A stretch of DNA of 52,825 nucleotides from Nanogingivalis sp963517825 (GCA_963517825.1 CAUQGB010000004.1:1-52825), one strand, 5' to 3'; counted from the stretch's first letter, positions 1 through 9,037 are shown. Translations and numbers: made by a program. Notes: a model not told the origin generated them from the sequence alone.

Positions 1-16
1 CTCATATGGGGTCGAT

Positions 17-45
17 TTGATTTTTTTAGAATATTATGCTATAAT
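17..45 (+). promoter_or_regulatory. Promoter of GNAT-like gene
   Basis: TTGATT (17-22), 17-bp spacer, extended -10 TGCTATAAT (37-45). Predicted start of transcription near 52, giving a leader of about 47 nt that contains a GGAGGTG ribosome-binding site. Confidence 0.75.
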
Positions 46-98
46 TATAAAATCTATCGAATTTTCGAAAGAAAAAAAACACTTTGGAGGTGGGGAAA

Positions 99-950
99 AT
101 GAAAATTAAGGATAGAGGTATTTTAAATGTTATGCATAAAATCAAAAATGGCGAATGGTCATTTTGTTTTCTGCACGAGCTTAGACTGGATCAGCAGTGG
201 AAAATCGCATTGTGGCTTTCAAGTCTAACAAAGCAAGATGATACGGTTTTAGATATGTCACCAGAGGACATCCTAAACAAAGCTTGTGTCGCATTGCTTT
301 TCGACAAAGAAACGGGCAGAGTAATTGCTTCAGCTTCAATGATGCAGCCACAACTAAACTCTTTCGGTCAACGTTTGGGTGAAATTGGCTCAATGTTTAC
401 CATTGAGAAATATCAGAACCAAGGTTGTGCAAGTTTTTTAGTCTACGAAATTGATGAATGGGCTAAAAAACAGCCCGGTATCGATGGTGCTTATGCTTTT
501 TTAAACTCGAAATCTCCGCGAAGTTTTGCAGTGAATGGTTATAAGGGTGAACTTCAAAAAGAAGGAGTTATTTATAACGCGGCAGACATTACGCCAGCTT
601 ATGCCTTTAATTTGTGTCGCACGATTTGTCGCGATACGCAGGCAATTCATTTAATGGATTTAGAGCTTCGAAAAAAAGTTCTTAAAGAAAACGGTGAAAT
701 GGATGGATTGGAAGAATTATTCCAGATTCGCGACGAGCTTAATTATGCAAAGTCTGAACGACGGAATCGTTTCGAAAAACTGATCAACGAAAACGAGCTC
801 AAAATTAACACTATTACAGTTCGAAAAGATCTTACTGAAAAGGAAATCGAGCAAGATATTGAAACTCATTGCGAAATCATTGAGTTTTATCGCGATAACT
901 TCAAAAACAATTTACACTGCTGCGATGTGGTGGTTGCAAAATTGTATTAA
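99..950 (+). CDS. GNAT-like N-acetyltransferase fold protein
   Basis: 283 aa from ATG 99. I chose this ATG because GGAGGTGGGG lies directly upstream; an in-frame TTG at 84 would overlap that site. Residues about 85-130 (IGSMFTIEKYQNQGCASFLV) resemble the acetyl-CoA loop of GNAT enzymes (V/I-x-P-x-Q-x-x-G-x-G/A), followed by a helix. The C-terminal third is charged and probably coiled. The family usually transfers an acyl group from acyl-CoA to an amine, but no substrate can be read here. It has its own promoter and is followed by a terminator, so it is monocistronic. The fold call rests on one motif. Confidence 0.5.
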   Translation: MKIKDRGILNVMHKIKNGEWSFCFLHELRLDQQWKIALWLSSLTKQDDTVLDMSPEDILNKACVALLFDKETGRVIASASMMQPQLNSFGQRLGEIGSMFTIEKYQNQGCASFLVYEIDEWAKKQPGIDGAYAFLNSKSPRSFAVNGYKGELQKEGVIYNAADITPAYAFNLCRTICRDTQAIHLMDLELRKKVLKENGEMDGLEELFQIRDELNYAKSERRNRFEKLINENELKINTITVRKDLTEKEIEQDIETHCEIIEFYRDNFKNNLHCCDVVVAKLY

Positions 951-955
951 TCAGA

Positions 956-978
956 GTGAGCTAAATGCTCGCTTTTTT
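956..978 (+). terminator. Intrinsic terminator
   Basis: 6-bp stem (GTGAGC/GCTCGC, one wobble), 5-nt loop and a T6 run directly after the GNAT-like gene. Confidence 0.75.
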
Positions 979-979
979 A

Positions 980-1008
980 TTGATTTTTGAAAGTGATTAT
1001 GCTAAAAT
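980..1008 (+). promoter_or_regulatory. Promoter of PAS histidine kinase
   Basis: TTGATT (980-985), 17-bp spacer, TGCTAAAAT (1000-1008). It follows the preceding terminator and lies inside the longest possible reading frame, so it fixes the kinase start at 1031. Confidence 0.75.
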
Positions 1009-1030
1009 ATTTACATCAAGGAAGTGGGCA

Positions 1031-3007
1031 ATGTTTAACTTGAAAAATATTTTTAGAGAAAACTCAGAAAATAAAAATTCGAAAAATGCTTCGAGTAGTT
1101 TTTTAGGCGACGGAAAAGCAATTTTAGATGCTGTTGATGATGGAGTTTTAGCCGTTGATCAAAAGGGCAATATTTTAGCTATTAATCCAGCTGCGGAACA
1201 AATTACTGGCTGGAGTGGGAGTGATGCGGCTGGGTTGGTTTTTAATTCAGTTTTAAGGATTGCAAATAATGAGGGTAGTGAGATGATTGATATCTCTAAC
1301 CCTGTAAACCGTGTTTTACAAACTGGTGAAAATTTCACAACGCGAGATTTATTTATTAAAACTCAAAGTGGGAAAATCATTCCAGTTTTCTTGGCGATAA
1401 ATTCAATCGATGAGAGAAATTCTGGCGTAGTTGTGGTTTTTAGAGATATTTCGAAAGAGCTAAAAGACAACCGTGAGCAGGCAGAGTTTATTTCAACCGC
1501 AAGCCACGAAATGCGAACGCCAGTTGCGAGTATTGAAGGTTACCTTGGATTAGCCCTAAATCCAGCTACCGCAACAATTGATGCACGTGCAAAATCTTAT
1601 CTTGAAAAAGCTCATGAAAACACCAAACATTTAGGTCAACTTTTTCAAGATTTGCTTGATATTACAAAAGCAGAAGATGGACGACTCAAAAATGAACCTG
1701 TCGTTTTAGACGCAATTGAATTTTCACGAAATATTTGGGAAGGACTAAAACCAAAGGCTGAAGCGAAGGGCTTAAGCTATATTTTCGAGCCAGATAACCA
1801 CAAAACGGGTGAAAAAACCTTAACACCAGTTTTTTTCATTCATGCCGATCGCGACCATTTGCATGAAGTATTAAATAACCTTTTCGAAAATGCTATAAAA
1901 TACACACCGAGCGGAATGGTTTCCGTGAATGTTACTGGGAATAATGATAGTATTCAAATTTCTGTTAAAGATAGTGGAATTGGAATTCCGACCGAGGATA
2001 TTCCGCACTTATTCCAAAAATTCTATCGGGTAGACAACTCTGAAACACGCGAGATTAATGGCACAGGACTCGGGCTATTTTTGTCACGTAAACTCACCGA
2101 GTCGATTGGTGGTTCTTTAGATGTCAAAAGCGAATATAAAAAAGGTAGCACCTTTACTGTAAAATTGCCAAGAATTACGCGTGAGAATGCCGAAAAATTA
2201 AAAGCTATTGAAGATGCCAAAAAAGCCGAGGAACACCAAAAAATAGAACAAAAACGAAACCAGAGAGAAATTGACGAAGCTGATCGAGATATTACGGCAA
2301 TTCTTAAAGACACTAAAATTGAAAATACAAACCAGGAAATTTTCGAAATAGTTCAAAAAAAACAAACAGAAATTACATCTACAAACCAAGAAGAATCTCA
2401 AAATACTGAACAAAATATACCACATACCCAACCAGCAAAGCCGCAAATTCAGCAAGTTCAAGCCACTCAAATAATAAGGCAAGACCAACCCATACAAAAT
2501 ACGGTTCAACAGCAGAATCAGCAAGCTCCTATTAATTTCGTACATAGTGCAACTTCTATGCCTCAACCTAACTATTCAAATACTATAGGTGTTCAAAACA
2601 ATCAATCAATGCAAAATATACGAGCACCTCAAAACTACAACATGCAAACAGCATCGCAACAACCAGTTCAGCAAAATTATACACAGCAACAGCAGCAAGT
2701 TCAAAATATATGGCAAAACGCACGAGCTGCTCAAAATAATTACTCACCCCAAAATGCCGCAGATATAGTAAACCAACAGAGCATGAGTGCCAATCAACCA
2801 ACGCATATCTTTCCGGTAAATCCACAGACTCAACAAAATCAAAGTTCAACCAAAATCCAGCAAATCCAACCGAATCGAATAGTGCCACAACAGCCAATTC
2901 AAACATCTCAAATCAATCAAGTCGCATCAAATCAGCCAACTCTAAGTGATATTGAAAGAATGAAAGTTGAATACGCGCAAAGAATAATGAATCAGCGGCA
3001 AAATTAA
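1031..3007 (+). CDS. Soluble PAS-domain sensor histidine kinase with Gln/Asn-rich tail
   Basis: 658 aa from ATG 1031, with AAGGAAGTGGG upstream; the in-frame ATG at 965 precedes the promoter. No membrane segment is visible. A PAS-like domain spans about 25-145. The HisKA box follows with phospho-acceptor His at about 159 (ASHEMRTP). The HATPase domain has the N box (NNLFENA, about 283-289), DSGIGIP and GTGLGL. After about residue 385 comes a charged linker and then about 220 residues very rich in Gln, Asn and Pro, unusual for this family. The kinase probably phosphorylates the receiver protein encoded just downstream, which also has a disordered tail. Its input ligand is unknown. Confidence 0.85.
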   Translation: MFNLKNIFRENSENKNSKNASSSFLGDGKAILDAVDDGVLAVDQKGNILAINPAAEQITGWSGSDAAGLVFNSVLRIANNEGSEMIDISNPVNRVLQTGENFTTRDLFIKTQSGKIIPVFLAINSIDERNSGVVVVFRDISKELKDNREQAEFISTASHEMRTPVASIEGYLGLALNPATATIDARAKSYLEKAHENTKHLGQLFQDLLDITKAEDGRLKNEPVVLDAIEFSRNIWEGLKPKAEAKGLSYIFEPDNHKTGEKTLTPVFFIHADRDHLHEVLNNLFENAIKYTPSGMVSVNVTGNNDSIQISVKDSGIGIPTEDIPHLFQKFYRVDNSETREINGTGLGLFLSRKLTESIGGSLDVKSEYKKGSTFTVKLPRITRENAEKLKAIEDAKKAEEHQKIEQKRNQREIDEADRDITAILKDTKIENTNQEIFEIVQKKQTEITSTNQEESQNTEQNIPHTQPAKPQIQQVQATQIIRQDQPIQNTVQQQNQQAPINFVHSATSMPQPNYSNTIGVQNNQSMQNIRAPQNYNMQTASQQPVQQNYTQQQQQVQNIWQNARAAQNNYSPQNAADIVNQQSMSANQPTHIFPVNPQTQQNQSSTKIQQIQPNRIVPQQPIQTSQINQVASNQPTLSDIERMKVEYAQRIMNQRQN

Positions 3008-3019
3008 ACATAAAGAGTA

Positions 3020-3048
3020 TAGATTTTTTCGAAAAATAATAGTATAAT
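3020..3048 (+). promoter_or_regulatory. Probable promoter of receiver-domain protein
   Basis: TAGATT (3020-3025), 17-bp spacer, TATAAT (3043-3048). The -10 ends 9 nt before ATG 3058, so transcripts from here would start about 3 nt before the codon. The AGGAG at 3049-3053 would act only on read-through mRNA from the kinase gene. Confidence 0.55.
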
Positions 3049-3057
3049 AGGAGCAAT

Positions 3058-4035
3058 ATGACAAAGATTTTACTAGTAGAAGATGATAAAAGTTTGCGCG
3101 AGATTTATGGCGTTCGATTATTAGCAGAAGGCTACGACATCGTTTCAGCTGGAGATGGCGAAGAGGCGCTCGCAATGGCAATCAAAGAACGCCCAAATTT
3201 AATTGTAAGTGATGTGATGATGCCAAAGATTTCTGGCTTTGATATGCTTGATATTTTACGTTCGACAACTGAAACACGTGGTATTAAGGTTATTATGATG
3301 ACAGCTCTTTCTAGTGAAGAGCAGCGCCGCCGCGGTGAAGTGCTTGGCGCCGACCGCTACTTAGTAAAATCTCAAGTAGGCATCGAAGATGTCGTGCGAA
3401 CAGTTCATGAAGTTCTTGAAGATGGCGATCTAACAGTAGAGCAACGAACGGCACAAAAACATGCACCCGCTTACGTTCCTGCCAAAGAAGTAGTCACGTC
3501 ACAATATCAAGAAGTTCAAACTCCAGTTGAACCACAACCACATTTTACCGCACCGCAACCTGAAGCTCAGGCGTCAGTTCAAAATTTCGAAAGAGCAGCT
3601 CCTGCTCCAGCTAGAGCAGCCCAATCTATGCAGTCTCCAGTGCGCACTACGATGCCAAGCTTAGCACAATTTGAAAGAGAACGATCAGCATCAATTTTTG
3701 CAGCAAGCCAACCAGTCCAACCAGTTTCCCGACCAGTACAACTCAACCAGCCAAAAGTTGCAACAGTACCAGTTCGTAATTTTGAAGCGCCAAAGCAATC
3801 ATCAATTGAATCCCCAACTCGACCGATTAGTGATTTCGTAAACCAACCCCAAACCACGACCCAAGCTCAACACCCAGTTGCAACAACCACTCATAGAGAG
3901 AGAGTAGTTCAACCGGTTGAGAGTAATCGAAGTGATGAAGAGATACTATCCTCCCAAATCAATGACATCCTAAAGAGCGGAATGAGTGAAGGTCTCTTAA
4001 ATAATAATCCGCAACAACCTCCTTTTGGAGCTTAG
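3058..4035 (+). CDS. Receiver-domain response regulator with Pro/Gln-rich tail
   Basis: 325 aa. Residues 1-123 form a REC domain with acidic pocket D9/D10, phospho-acceptor D52 (SDVMMPK), T82 and K104. There is no DNA-binding domain. Residues 125-325 are low-complexity, Pro/Gln/Ala-rich and predicted disordered, with a short helix-like segment near 297-312 (QINDILKSGMSEGLL) and a PPFGA end. The gene starts 50 nt after the kinase gene and is its likely partner. It is a paralogue of the receiver protein at 33130-33519, sharing the DVMMPKISGFD and YLVKSQV blocks. Output is probably by protein contact. Confidence 0.85.
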   Translation: MTKILLVEDDKSLREIYGVRLLAEGYDIVSAGDGEEALAMAIKERPNLIVSDVMMPKISGFDMLDILRSTTETRGIKVIMMTALSSEEQRRRGEVLGADRYLVKSQVGIEDVVRTVHEVLEDGDLTVEQRTAQKHAPAYVPAKEVVTSQYQEVQTPVEPQPHFTAPQPEAQASVQNFERAAPAPARAAQSMQSPVRTTMPSLAQFERERSASIFAASQPVQPVSRPVQLNQPKVATVPVRNFEAPKQSSIESPTRPISDFVNQPQTTTQAQHPVATTTHRERVVQPVESNRSDEEILSSQINDILKSGMSEGLLNNNPQQPPFGA

Positions 4036-4041
4036 CAGACC

Positions 4042-4734
4042 GTGGAGCGAAAAACAGAACGCCTAAATAAATTCCTGGCTCTTCAGCTGGGAATTTCGCG
4101 TAGACAAGCAGATGAATTGATTGAAAGAGGACGAATTTCAATCAACGATAAAACCGCCAAACTCGGCGCACGTTTCGAGATTGACGATACAATTAAACTT
4201 GGTGATAAAATTATTTCGAAAAATCCAGAAGAAAAAATTTATTTACTTTTTAATAAACCCTGTGGCTTTGTTTGTTCGCGAAAAAAGCAGGGCGAAAATG
4301 AAACGATTTATTCGATCTTACCGAAAGAATTTCACGCTCTAAAACCTGTTGGGCGACTCGATAAAGATTCAAGCGGGCTTCTGCTTTTAACTAACGATGG
4401 CGATTTTGCATTTCAGATGACACACCCGAAATTTCGAAAAATTAAGGAATACTTAGTTTCGCTTGATAAATCGCTTCAACCAATTCACCAGCAAATGATT
4501 GCCGATTTTGGCATAGATCTGCCCGACGGAAAATCGCAACTCGGGCTTGAACGGCTGGATGATTCGAGAAAAAAATGGAAAGTAGTTATGAGTGAAGGGC
4601 GCAACCGCCAAATTCGCCGAACCTTCTCAGCTGTAGGTTATGAAGTTCAAGAGCTACACAGAATAGTTTTTGGCTCATATATTTTACCGAAGGATTTAAA
4701 TTCCGGCGATTTTCGAAAAATCAAAAAACAATAA
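4042..4734 (+). CDS. RsuA/RluB-family pseudouridine synthase
   Basis: 230 aa, starting at GTG 4042, 6 nt after the preceding stop, with GGAG 11 nt upstream. An N-terminal S4 RNA-binding domain (about 7-55) precedes the synthase core. The GRLDKDSSGLLLLTNDG motif carries the catalytic Asp at about 107, and the RQIRR block near 195 is typical of the family. Members convert a uridine in 16S or 23S rRNA to pseudouridine; motifs alone do not separate RsuA, RluB, RluE and RluF. It is probably co-transcribed with the receiver gene and ends at a bidirectional terminator. Confidence 0.88.
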   Translation: MERKTERLNKFLALQLGISRRQADELIERGRISINDKTAKLGARFEIDDTIKLGDKIISKNPEEKIYLLFNKPCGFVCSRKKQGENETIYSILPKEFHALKPVGRLDKDSSGLLLLTNDGDFAFQMTHPKFRKIKEYLVSLDKSLQPIHQQMIADFGIDLPDGKSQLGLERLDDSRKKWKVVMSEGRNRQIRRTFSAVGYEVQELHRIVFGSYILPKDLNSGDFRKIKKQ

Positions 4735-4750
4735 TTTAGCAAAAATAAAA

Positions 4751-4771
4751 GACCTCAAAAGAGGCCTTTTT
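4751..4771. terminator. Bidirectional terminator
   Basis: GACCTC-AAAA-GAGGCC hairpin (one mismatch) flanked by T5 on one side and A-rich sequence on the other, between two convergent genes. Confidence 0.65.
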
Positions 4772-4776
4772 GTTAA

Positions 4777-5271
4777 TTACTGTAATTCAGCAAGATCAGC
4801 AAGGTTAATCAATAAATTCATTACATAACCGCTCGAAATTTCAACTCCTTCATCAAGCATAATTTGACAAAAAATATCCAAAATCTTTTCGAAATATTCT
4901 TTAATTTCAATTGGAATTTTATCTTCATTACCAGAATTAGACTCGAACTCACAAGCTCGAGCAATTCTTTCAGTCAAACTTTCTCCAGGAAAATTAAAAT
5001 AGTGAATTTCTGTAGCATAAGTTCGCACAAGTTGTCCTGCTGCAACCGGATTTCCAAACTTTTCAATATTAATCTTAAGGACAAATTCACTTCGAACATC
5101 CAAGATTTTTTCAACATCGAAAAGATTTCGAAAAATCTCAAAATTAGCATAAGGCTCACCGCTTGCAAAAGCTTGGTCGATAATCTTTCGAGTATCTTTT
5201 GCAACCATTCGACGATTTTCCATTGACGCTAACGGTATAGTTGCTGTTTCAGTTTTAAAATATTCTTGCAT
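4777..5271 (-). CDS. Hypothetical protein
   Basis: 164 aa with a good GGAGGTG ribosome-binding site. The protein is acidic, predicted mostly helical and cytoplasmic, with no signal or membrane segment. I do not recognise a family. It is single-gene, divergent from the MATE-like transporter and convergent with the pseudouridine synthase. Codon use and TTCGAA content resemble its neighbours, so it does not look recently acquired. Confidence 0.7.
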   Translation of the reverse strand: MQEYFKTETATIPLASMENRRMVAKDTRKIIDQAFASGEPYANFEIFRNLFDVEKILDVRSEFVLKINIEKFGNPVAAGQLVRTYATEIHYFNFPGESLTERIARACEFESNSGNEDKIPIEIKEYFEKILDIFCQIMLDEGVEISSGYVMNLLINLADLAELQ

Positions 5272-5302
5272 TTCTGCACCTCCAAAATTTTCTTGGATTT
5301 TT

Positions 5303-5331
5303 ATTATATCATTTTTTAGCTTTTAAAGCAA
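5303..5331 (-). promoter_or_regulatory. Promoter of hypothetical gene 4777-5271
   Basis: Minus-strand TTGCTT (5331-5326), 17-bp spacer, TGATATAAT with the TATAAT at 5308-5303. Back-to-back with the promoter of the next gene, so a regulator here could affect both. Confidence 0.7.
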
Positions 5332-5342
5332 GTTTTTCAATA

Positions 5343-5371
5343 TTGATTTTTATTTTGAAAAATTATAAAAT
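5343..5371 (+). promoter_or_regulatory. Promoter of MATE-like gene (near-leaderless)
   Basis: TTGATT (5343-5348), 17-bp spacer, TAAAAT (5366-5371). The -10 ends 8 nt before ATG 5380 and no Shine-Dalgarno sequence is present. Confidence 0.65.
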
Positions 5372-5379
5372 AGTTAAAT

Positions 5380-6714
5380 ATGCTAAAAACTAAAAAAGAA
5401 CTTCGAAAAATGTTTTTCGATAATTTCCTCGGTACGATTGCCGATAACCTTGTCGAAGCAAACTGGGCACTAGTAATGGCTTGGTATCCAAATGTCGCCT
5501 ATGCGGAAAAATCGCTCACAATGTTTGCCGTAACAGATACGCTTTGGGTGGTGCTTTCTTGTGCGTATTATGCCGTTCGAACAGCTTTGGTATCAAATTT
5601 GCCTGCTTATATGGTGAATAAAAGTGCAGATAAAGCTTCGAAACCACTCAAAAATGCGCTTTATTTGATTTATTTAATTTTAACACCACCAGCGTTAATT
5701 TCGTTTATTTTTGCGGGAGAATTACTAAATTCACTTGGTGTTTCACAAGAACTTCTTACATTTTATGTGCCGTATTGGCGAATTTGCGTAGCAACAATCT
5801 TCTTAGCTTGCCCGAGTCAGATGCTGATCACTTCTTATCTTAAAGCTACTTTTCGAACAAGACAAGCAATGCTTCTCGACCACGCAACAACCTGGACAAT
5901 GGCAATCGGATCATTTTTGGCGCTATGGGTTTTTGGCTGGGGCGCAAATGGGATGATGGTAGCTTGTTTTTTGGCGAATGCTATCCCGTTGATTTATTTC
6001 TTGATTGCAAAACCTTGCCCAAATTTCTTTAAAAATGGTTTTGAAATTGATATAAAATGGATCAGAAAGCTTTGGCTTAACACAAAATGGGAAATTATCC
6101 GCAGATTAGCACCACGAATTGCCGCGATTTTTACAACATCTTCGTTGTTGCATCTTTCACCATCATTCGTTTCAGCCCGATATTGGATTTACACGATTGG
6201 CGCTTTTCTTGAAGGTGTAGTTGACGCAAGCGCAAGTCTTGCAAATGTTGACGTTTCTTACAACTCGAAATTAGGCTTTAAAACACAAAAAGAAGTTTAT
6301 CAAAACAACAAATTTATTTGGCGGTTAGCTTTAAAATTTTTTATTATTCTTACGGTTTCAATTGGGTTTTCGGCGCCAATTTGGGTGAATATTATTTCGA
6401 ACGATTCAGCGGTAAAAAATGCAATTCTTAATCCAATGATTTTGATTCTATTCGCAATCGAAGTTGGCTCAAAAATTCGCTATTATATTTTGCTTTCAAT
6501 TACGCGTTCATATTTGAAAGAATTTAACGGAGTAATGCAGGTAATTTACGCTTTATCGAGCAGTATATTGACGCCTATCGGAATTTTTATCTTCCTCAAA
6601 ACCCTTAATCTTGGCTTAACTGGCGTTTTTGTTACGACCGCAATCGTTGGATTTTTACAATTTGCACTTTCTGAAATTTATCTTCGAAAACAAAAAGTTA
6701 AAGTTGATTTTTAA
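5380..6714 (+). CDS. MATE-like (MOP superfamily) multidrug/lipid exporter
   Basis: 444 aa with about twelve hydrophobic segments in two similar halves, the length and topology of MatE/MOP transporters. Family members export drugs, lipids or polysaccharide intermediates by cation antiport; the substrate here cannot be told. N-terminal residues DNFLGTIADNLVEANWALVMAW fit the first MATE helices. No diagnostic acidic site was assigned. A leaderless start at ATG 5380 fits the promoter spacing. Alternative: a flippase of the same superfamily. Confidence 0.65.
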   Translation: MLKTKKELRKMFFDNFLGTIADNLVEANWALVMAWYPNVAYAEKSLTMFAVTDTLWVVLSCAYYAVRTALVSNLPAYMVNKSADKASKPLKNALYLIYLILTPPALISFIFAGELLNSLGVSQELLTFYVPYWRICVATIFLACPSQMLITSYLKATFRTRQAMLLDHATTWTMAIGSFLALWVFGWGANGMMVACFLANAIPLIYFLIAKPCPNFFKNGFEIDIKWIRKLWLNTKWEIIRRLAPRIAAIFTTSSLLHLSPSFVSARYWIYTIGAFLEGVVDASASLANVDVSYNSKLGFKTQKEVYQNNKFIWRLALKFFIILTVSIGFSAPIWVNIISNDSAVKNAILNPMILILFAIEVGSKIRYYILLSITRSYLKEFNGVMQVIYALSSSILTPIGIFIFLKTLNLGLTGVFVTTAIVGFLQFALSEIYLRKQKVKVDF

Positions 6715-6725
6715 TCTTCTAAAGT

Positions 6726-6754
6726 TTGAATTTTAAACAAAAATATGTTATAAT
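6726..6754 (+). promoter_or_regulatory. Promoter of der (near-leaderless)
   Basis: TTGAAT (6726-6731), 17-bp spacer, TGTTATAAT (6746-6754). Predicted transcription start about 3 nt before ATG 6764; no Shine-Dalgarno sequence. Confidence 0.75.
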
Positions 6755-6763
6755 TAAGAAGCT

Positions 6764-8224
6764 ATGTCTAAAAATCTCCCAAAAGTTGCAATTATCGGAC
6801 AAGCGAATGTTGGAAAATCTTCGCTTTTTAACCGAATGATTCGCGCCCAGCAAGCCGTTGTTGCGCGAGAAGCCGGAACTACACGCGACAGCGTTCTCGG
6901 CAAAGTTAAATATAAAAAACAAGCTTTTTGGCTAATTGATACAGCCGGATTGAAAGATCCAAATGATGAATTTGAAGCGACAATTCAAGAGCAAATTCAA
7001 GATGCGGTTGATGCCAGTGAATTAATTTTGGTGGTTCTTGATAGCACTAAACCTTTTTCGAACGAAGATCGCTTAATTGCAAAAAAAGCTTTAAAATCTC
7101 GAAAGCCTGTAATTTTAGTTTTGAATAAAACTGATCTAAAAGGGAACTTGCCGAACGAAGAATTTTTGCGACTTGGTATTAAGCTGATTATTCGAACTTC
7201 TGCCGAGCATAACGCCGGCGTTGATGAGCTTCTAACTGAAATTGCTGAAAATATTCCAAAAGTCAAAGAAGAAAAACGCGACGAAGATATAATTCGTGTG
7301 GCTTTGGTTGGTCGCCCAAATGCTGGAAAATCATATCTTTTCAACACTATGGCTGGAAAACAACAGGCAATCGTAGCGAATGTTGCCGGAACAACGCGCG
7401 ACACCAACCGAACCGAAATTAAATTTAATGAAAAAACAATCGAAATTATTGATACAGCCGGAATGCGAAAACCTGGAAAACAAGAAGTTGGAATCGAAAA
7501 ATTCTCAGTGCTTCGAACTTTGAATGCGATTGATGAAGCTGATATTTGCTTGCTTTTAATGGACGCGAATGAACTCAACACGCAGCTCGACCAACGAATT
7601 GCAGGACTAATTAATGACGCCGGAAAAGGGATGATTATCGTGGTTTCGAAATGGGATAGCGTTGAAGGAAAAGATGCTTACACTCGCGATGCTTTAGCGC
7701 CACGAATTGCTTATTATTTTAAATTTACACCTTGGGCACCGCTAATCTTCACAAGTTCGAAAACTGGCCAAAATGTAACTAAAATTTATGATTTAATTCT
7801 AAAAGTTCACCGCAACCGTGCAAGACAAGCGAAAACTTCAATTTTGAATCAGCTTCTTCAGAAAGCAACTCAAGCTCATCCGCCAGCAGGTTTAAAAAAC
7901 ACACATCCAAAATTACGCTACATTTCACAAAGCGATAGCAATCCACCTTGGTTTATTATTCACGGCTCAAACTTAAAATTTGTTCACTGGAGCTATAAAC
8001 GCTATTTGGAACGCTTGATTCGCGAAAATTTCGATTATTCCGGAACACCAATTAAGTTTTCTTTCAGAGATGAAAAACAAATCAAAGAAAACCGCGCAAG
8101 AATTTCAGCTGGTAAAAAAGTTATCAATAAAGCTTCGGGTGCACTTAAAAAAGCTACCAACACACAAAACAAACGCGAACGTAAACGCGACGAAAAACTT
8201 GCTCGAATTCAAAAAAATCAATAA
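6764..8224 (+). CDS. der: Ribosome-assembly GTPase Der (EngA)
   Basis: 486 aa. Tandem GTPase domains: G1 at about 12-19 (GQANVGKS), DTAG at 59-62, NKTD at 121-124; then the second G1 at 183-190 (GRPNAGKS), DTAG at 230-233 and SKWD. A KH-like C-terminal domain follows (about 360-440), then a Lys/Arg-rich tail. Der acts in 50S subunit maturation. The double GTPase layout is unique to this family, so the call is firm. It is followed by a hairpin and then pth. Confidence 0.97.
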   Translation: MSKNLPKVAIIGQANVGKSSLFNRMIRAQQAVVAREAGTTRDSVLGKVKYKKQAFWLIDTAGLKDPNDEFEATIQEQIQDAVDASELILVVLDSTKPFSNEDRLIAKKALKSRKPVILVLNKTDLKGNLPNEEFLRLGIKLIIRTSAEHNAGVDELLTEIAENIPKVKEEKRDEDIIRVALVGRPNAGKSYLFNTMAGKQQAIVANVAGTTRDTNRTEIKFNEKTIEIIDTAGMRKPGKQEVGIEKFSVLRTLNAIDEADICLLLMDANELNTQLDQRIAGLINDAGKGMIIVVSKWDSVEGKDAYTRDALAPRIAYYFKFTPWAPLIFTSSKTGQNVTKIYDLILKVHRNRARQAKTSILNQLLQKATQAHPPAGLKNTHPKLRYISQSDSNPPWFIIHGSNLKFVHWSYKRYLERLIRENFDYSGTPIKFSFRDEKQIKENRARISAGKKVINKASGALKKATNTQNKRERKRDEKLARIQKNQ

Positions 8225-8229
8225 ATTTT

Positions 8230-8251
8230 CGCCCCGTGCTTGGGGCGATTT
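8230..8251 (+). terminator. Hairpin between der and pth
   Basis: CGCCCC-GTGCTT-GGGGCG stem-loop followed by ATTTTCG. The T-run is short, so termination may be partial and pth may be read through from der. Confidence 0.55.
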
Positions 8252-8264
8252 TCGAAAGGATAAA

Positions 8265-8825
8265 ATGAAAATCATACTTTTTCAAGGTAATTTTCCTGAA
8301 AAATACAGTGGAACTCGCCACAATGCCGGTTTCGAATTTGCAGATTATTTAGCAAAAAAGTTTAACGCAAAATTTCAAGAAAAGCCAAAATTTAAAGCTT
8401 TTATTGCTGAAATTTCGCTTTTTAATGAAAAAGTTTTGCTTGTTAAACCGACAACTTTTTATAACGAAACGGGTTTTTCAGCGCGAGCGATTTGTGATTT
8501 TTATAAAATTGATTTTCGAAAAGATTTTTTGGCTGTTCACGATGATCTTGATTTGGATTTTGGTGTGGTTCGCGTTCGAAAAAGTGGTGGTTCTGGTGGA
8601 AATAATGGTTTGAAATCTTTAATTTCAGTTTTTGGCGAAGGTTTTCCAAGAATTAAAATTGGCATCGCTAATGATTTTTTGCCAACAATAGGCGCAATGA
8701 ATTTTGTTCTTGCAAAATTTTCAAAAAGCGAAAGCGAAATACTACCCCAGATTTTTGAAATTTGTGAAGATTTCGTTGAAAAATTCGCGAAAGATTCACT
8801 TGAAAATAATAAGCGCTCGATCTAA
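8265..8825 (+). CDS. pth: Peptidyl-tRNA hydrolase
   Basis: 186 aa from ATG 8265, preceded by GAAAGGAT. An upstream in-frame extension would run back into der and the hairpin, so I rejected it. Catalytic His19 sits in TRHNAGFEF; the TFYNETG block (usual TFMNxSG) and VHDDLDL supply the Asn and Asp of the site. The usual N-terminal GLGNPG is replaced by FQGNFP. Pth releases peptides from peptidyl-tRNA that drops off ribosomes. Pairing with der makes a translation-quality cluster. Confidence 0.92.
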   Translation: MKIILFQGNFPEKYSGTRHNAGFEFADYLAKKFNAKFQEKPKFKAFIAEISLFNEKVLLVKPTTFYNETGFSARAICDFYKIDFRKDFLAVHDDLDLDFGVVRVRKSGGSGGNNGLKSLISVFGEGFPRIKIGIANDFLPTIGAMNFVLAKFSKSESEILPQIFEICEDFVEKFAKDSLENNKRSI

Positions 8826-8970
8826 AAAAAATATTCTTATTTACTTTTATATAAATAATAAAAAGCTCTAGGGAGTTCTGATGCCTCTTAGCTCCTTAAC
8901 TTCATTAAACACCCCTTCAAATTTAGAAGATTTTTTTACTTATTGAAATTTCTGCAAAATCTAACAAATT

Positions 8971-9001
8971 TCATACTCACTTCATAAAACTATCATAAAA
9001 T
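8971..9001 (+). promoter_or_regulatory. Candidate OmpR/PhoB-type operator and promoter of ABC exporter operon
   Basis: TCATA occurs at 8971, 8982 and 8993, an exact 11-bp period. The last copy runs into TAAAAT (8996-9001), a possible -10 with no -35 box at the usual distance. Repeats one helical turn apart replacing the -35 are typical of PhoB/OmpR-activated promoters, and an OmpR-type regulator is encoded at 12443. Function is inferred. Confidence 0.55.
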
Positions 9002-9037
9002 ATAGCTAAGTATGAAACTAAAGCGAAAGGAGATAGA

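Noticed and set aside
965..1030. Upstream in-frame extension of the PAS kinase
   Set aside because: It overlaps the preceding terminator and the kinase promoter; the ATG at 1031 has the ribosome-binding site.
2198..2906. Antisense open frames under the kinase tail
   Set aside because: They are the complement of Gln/Asn codons in low-complexity sequence, with no start signals.
8070..8264. N-terminal extension of pth
   Set aside because: It lies inside der and across the hairpin; Pth homology begins at the ATG 8265.
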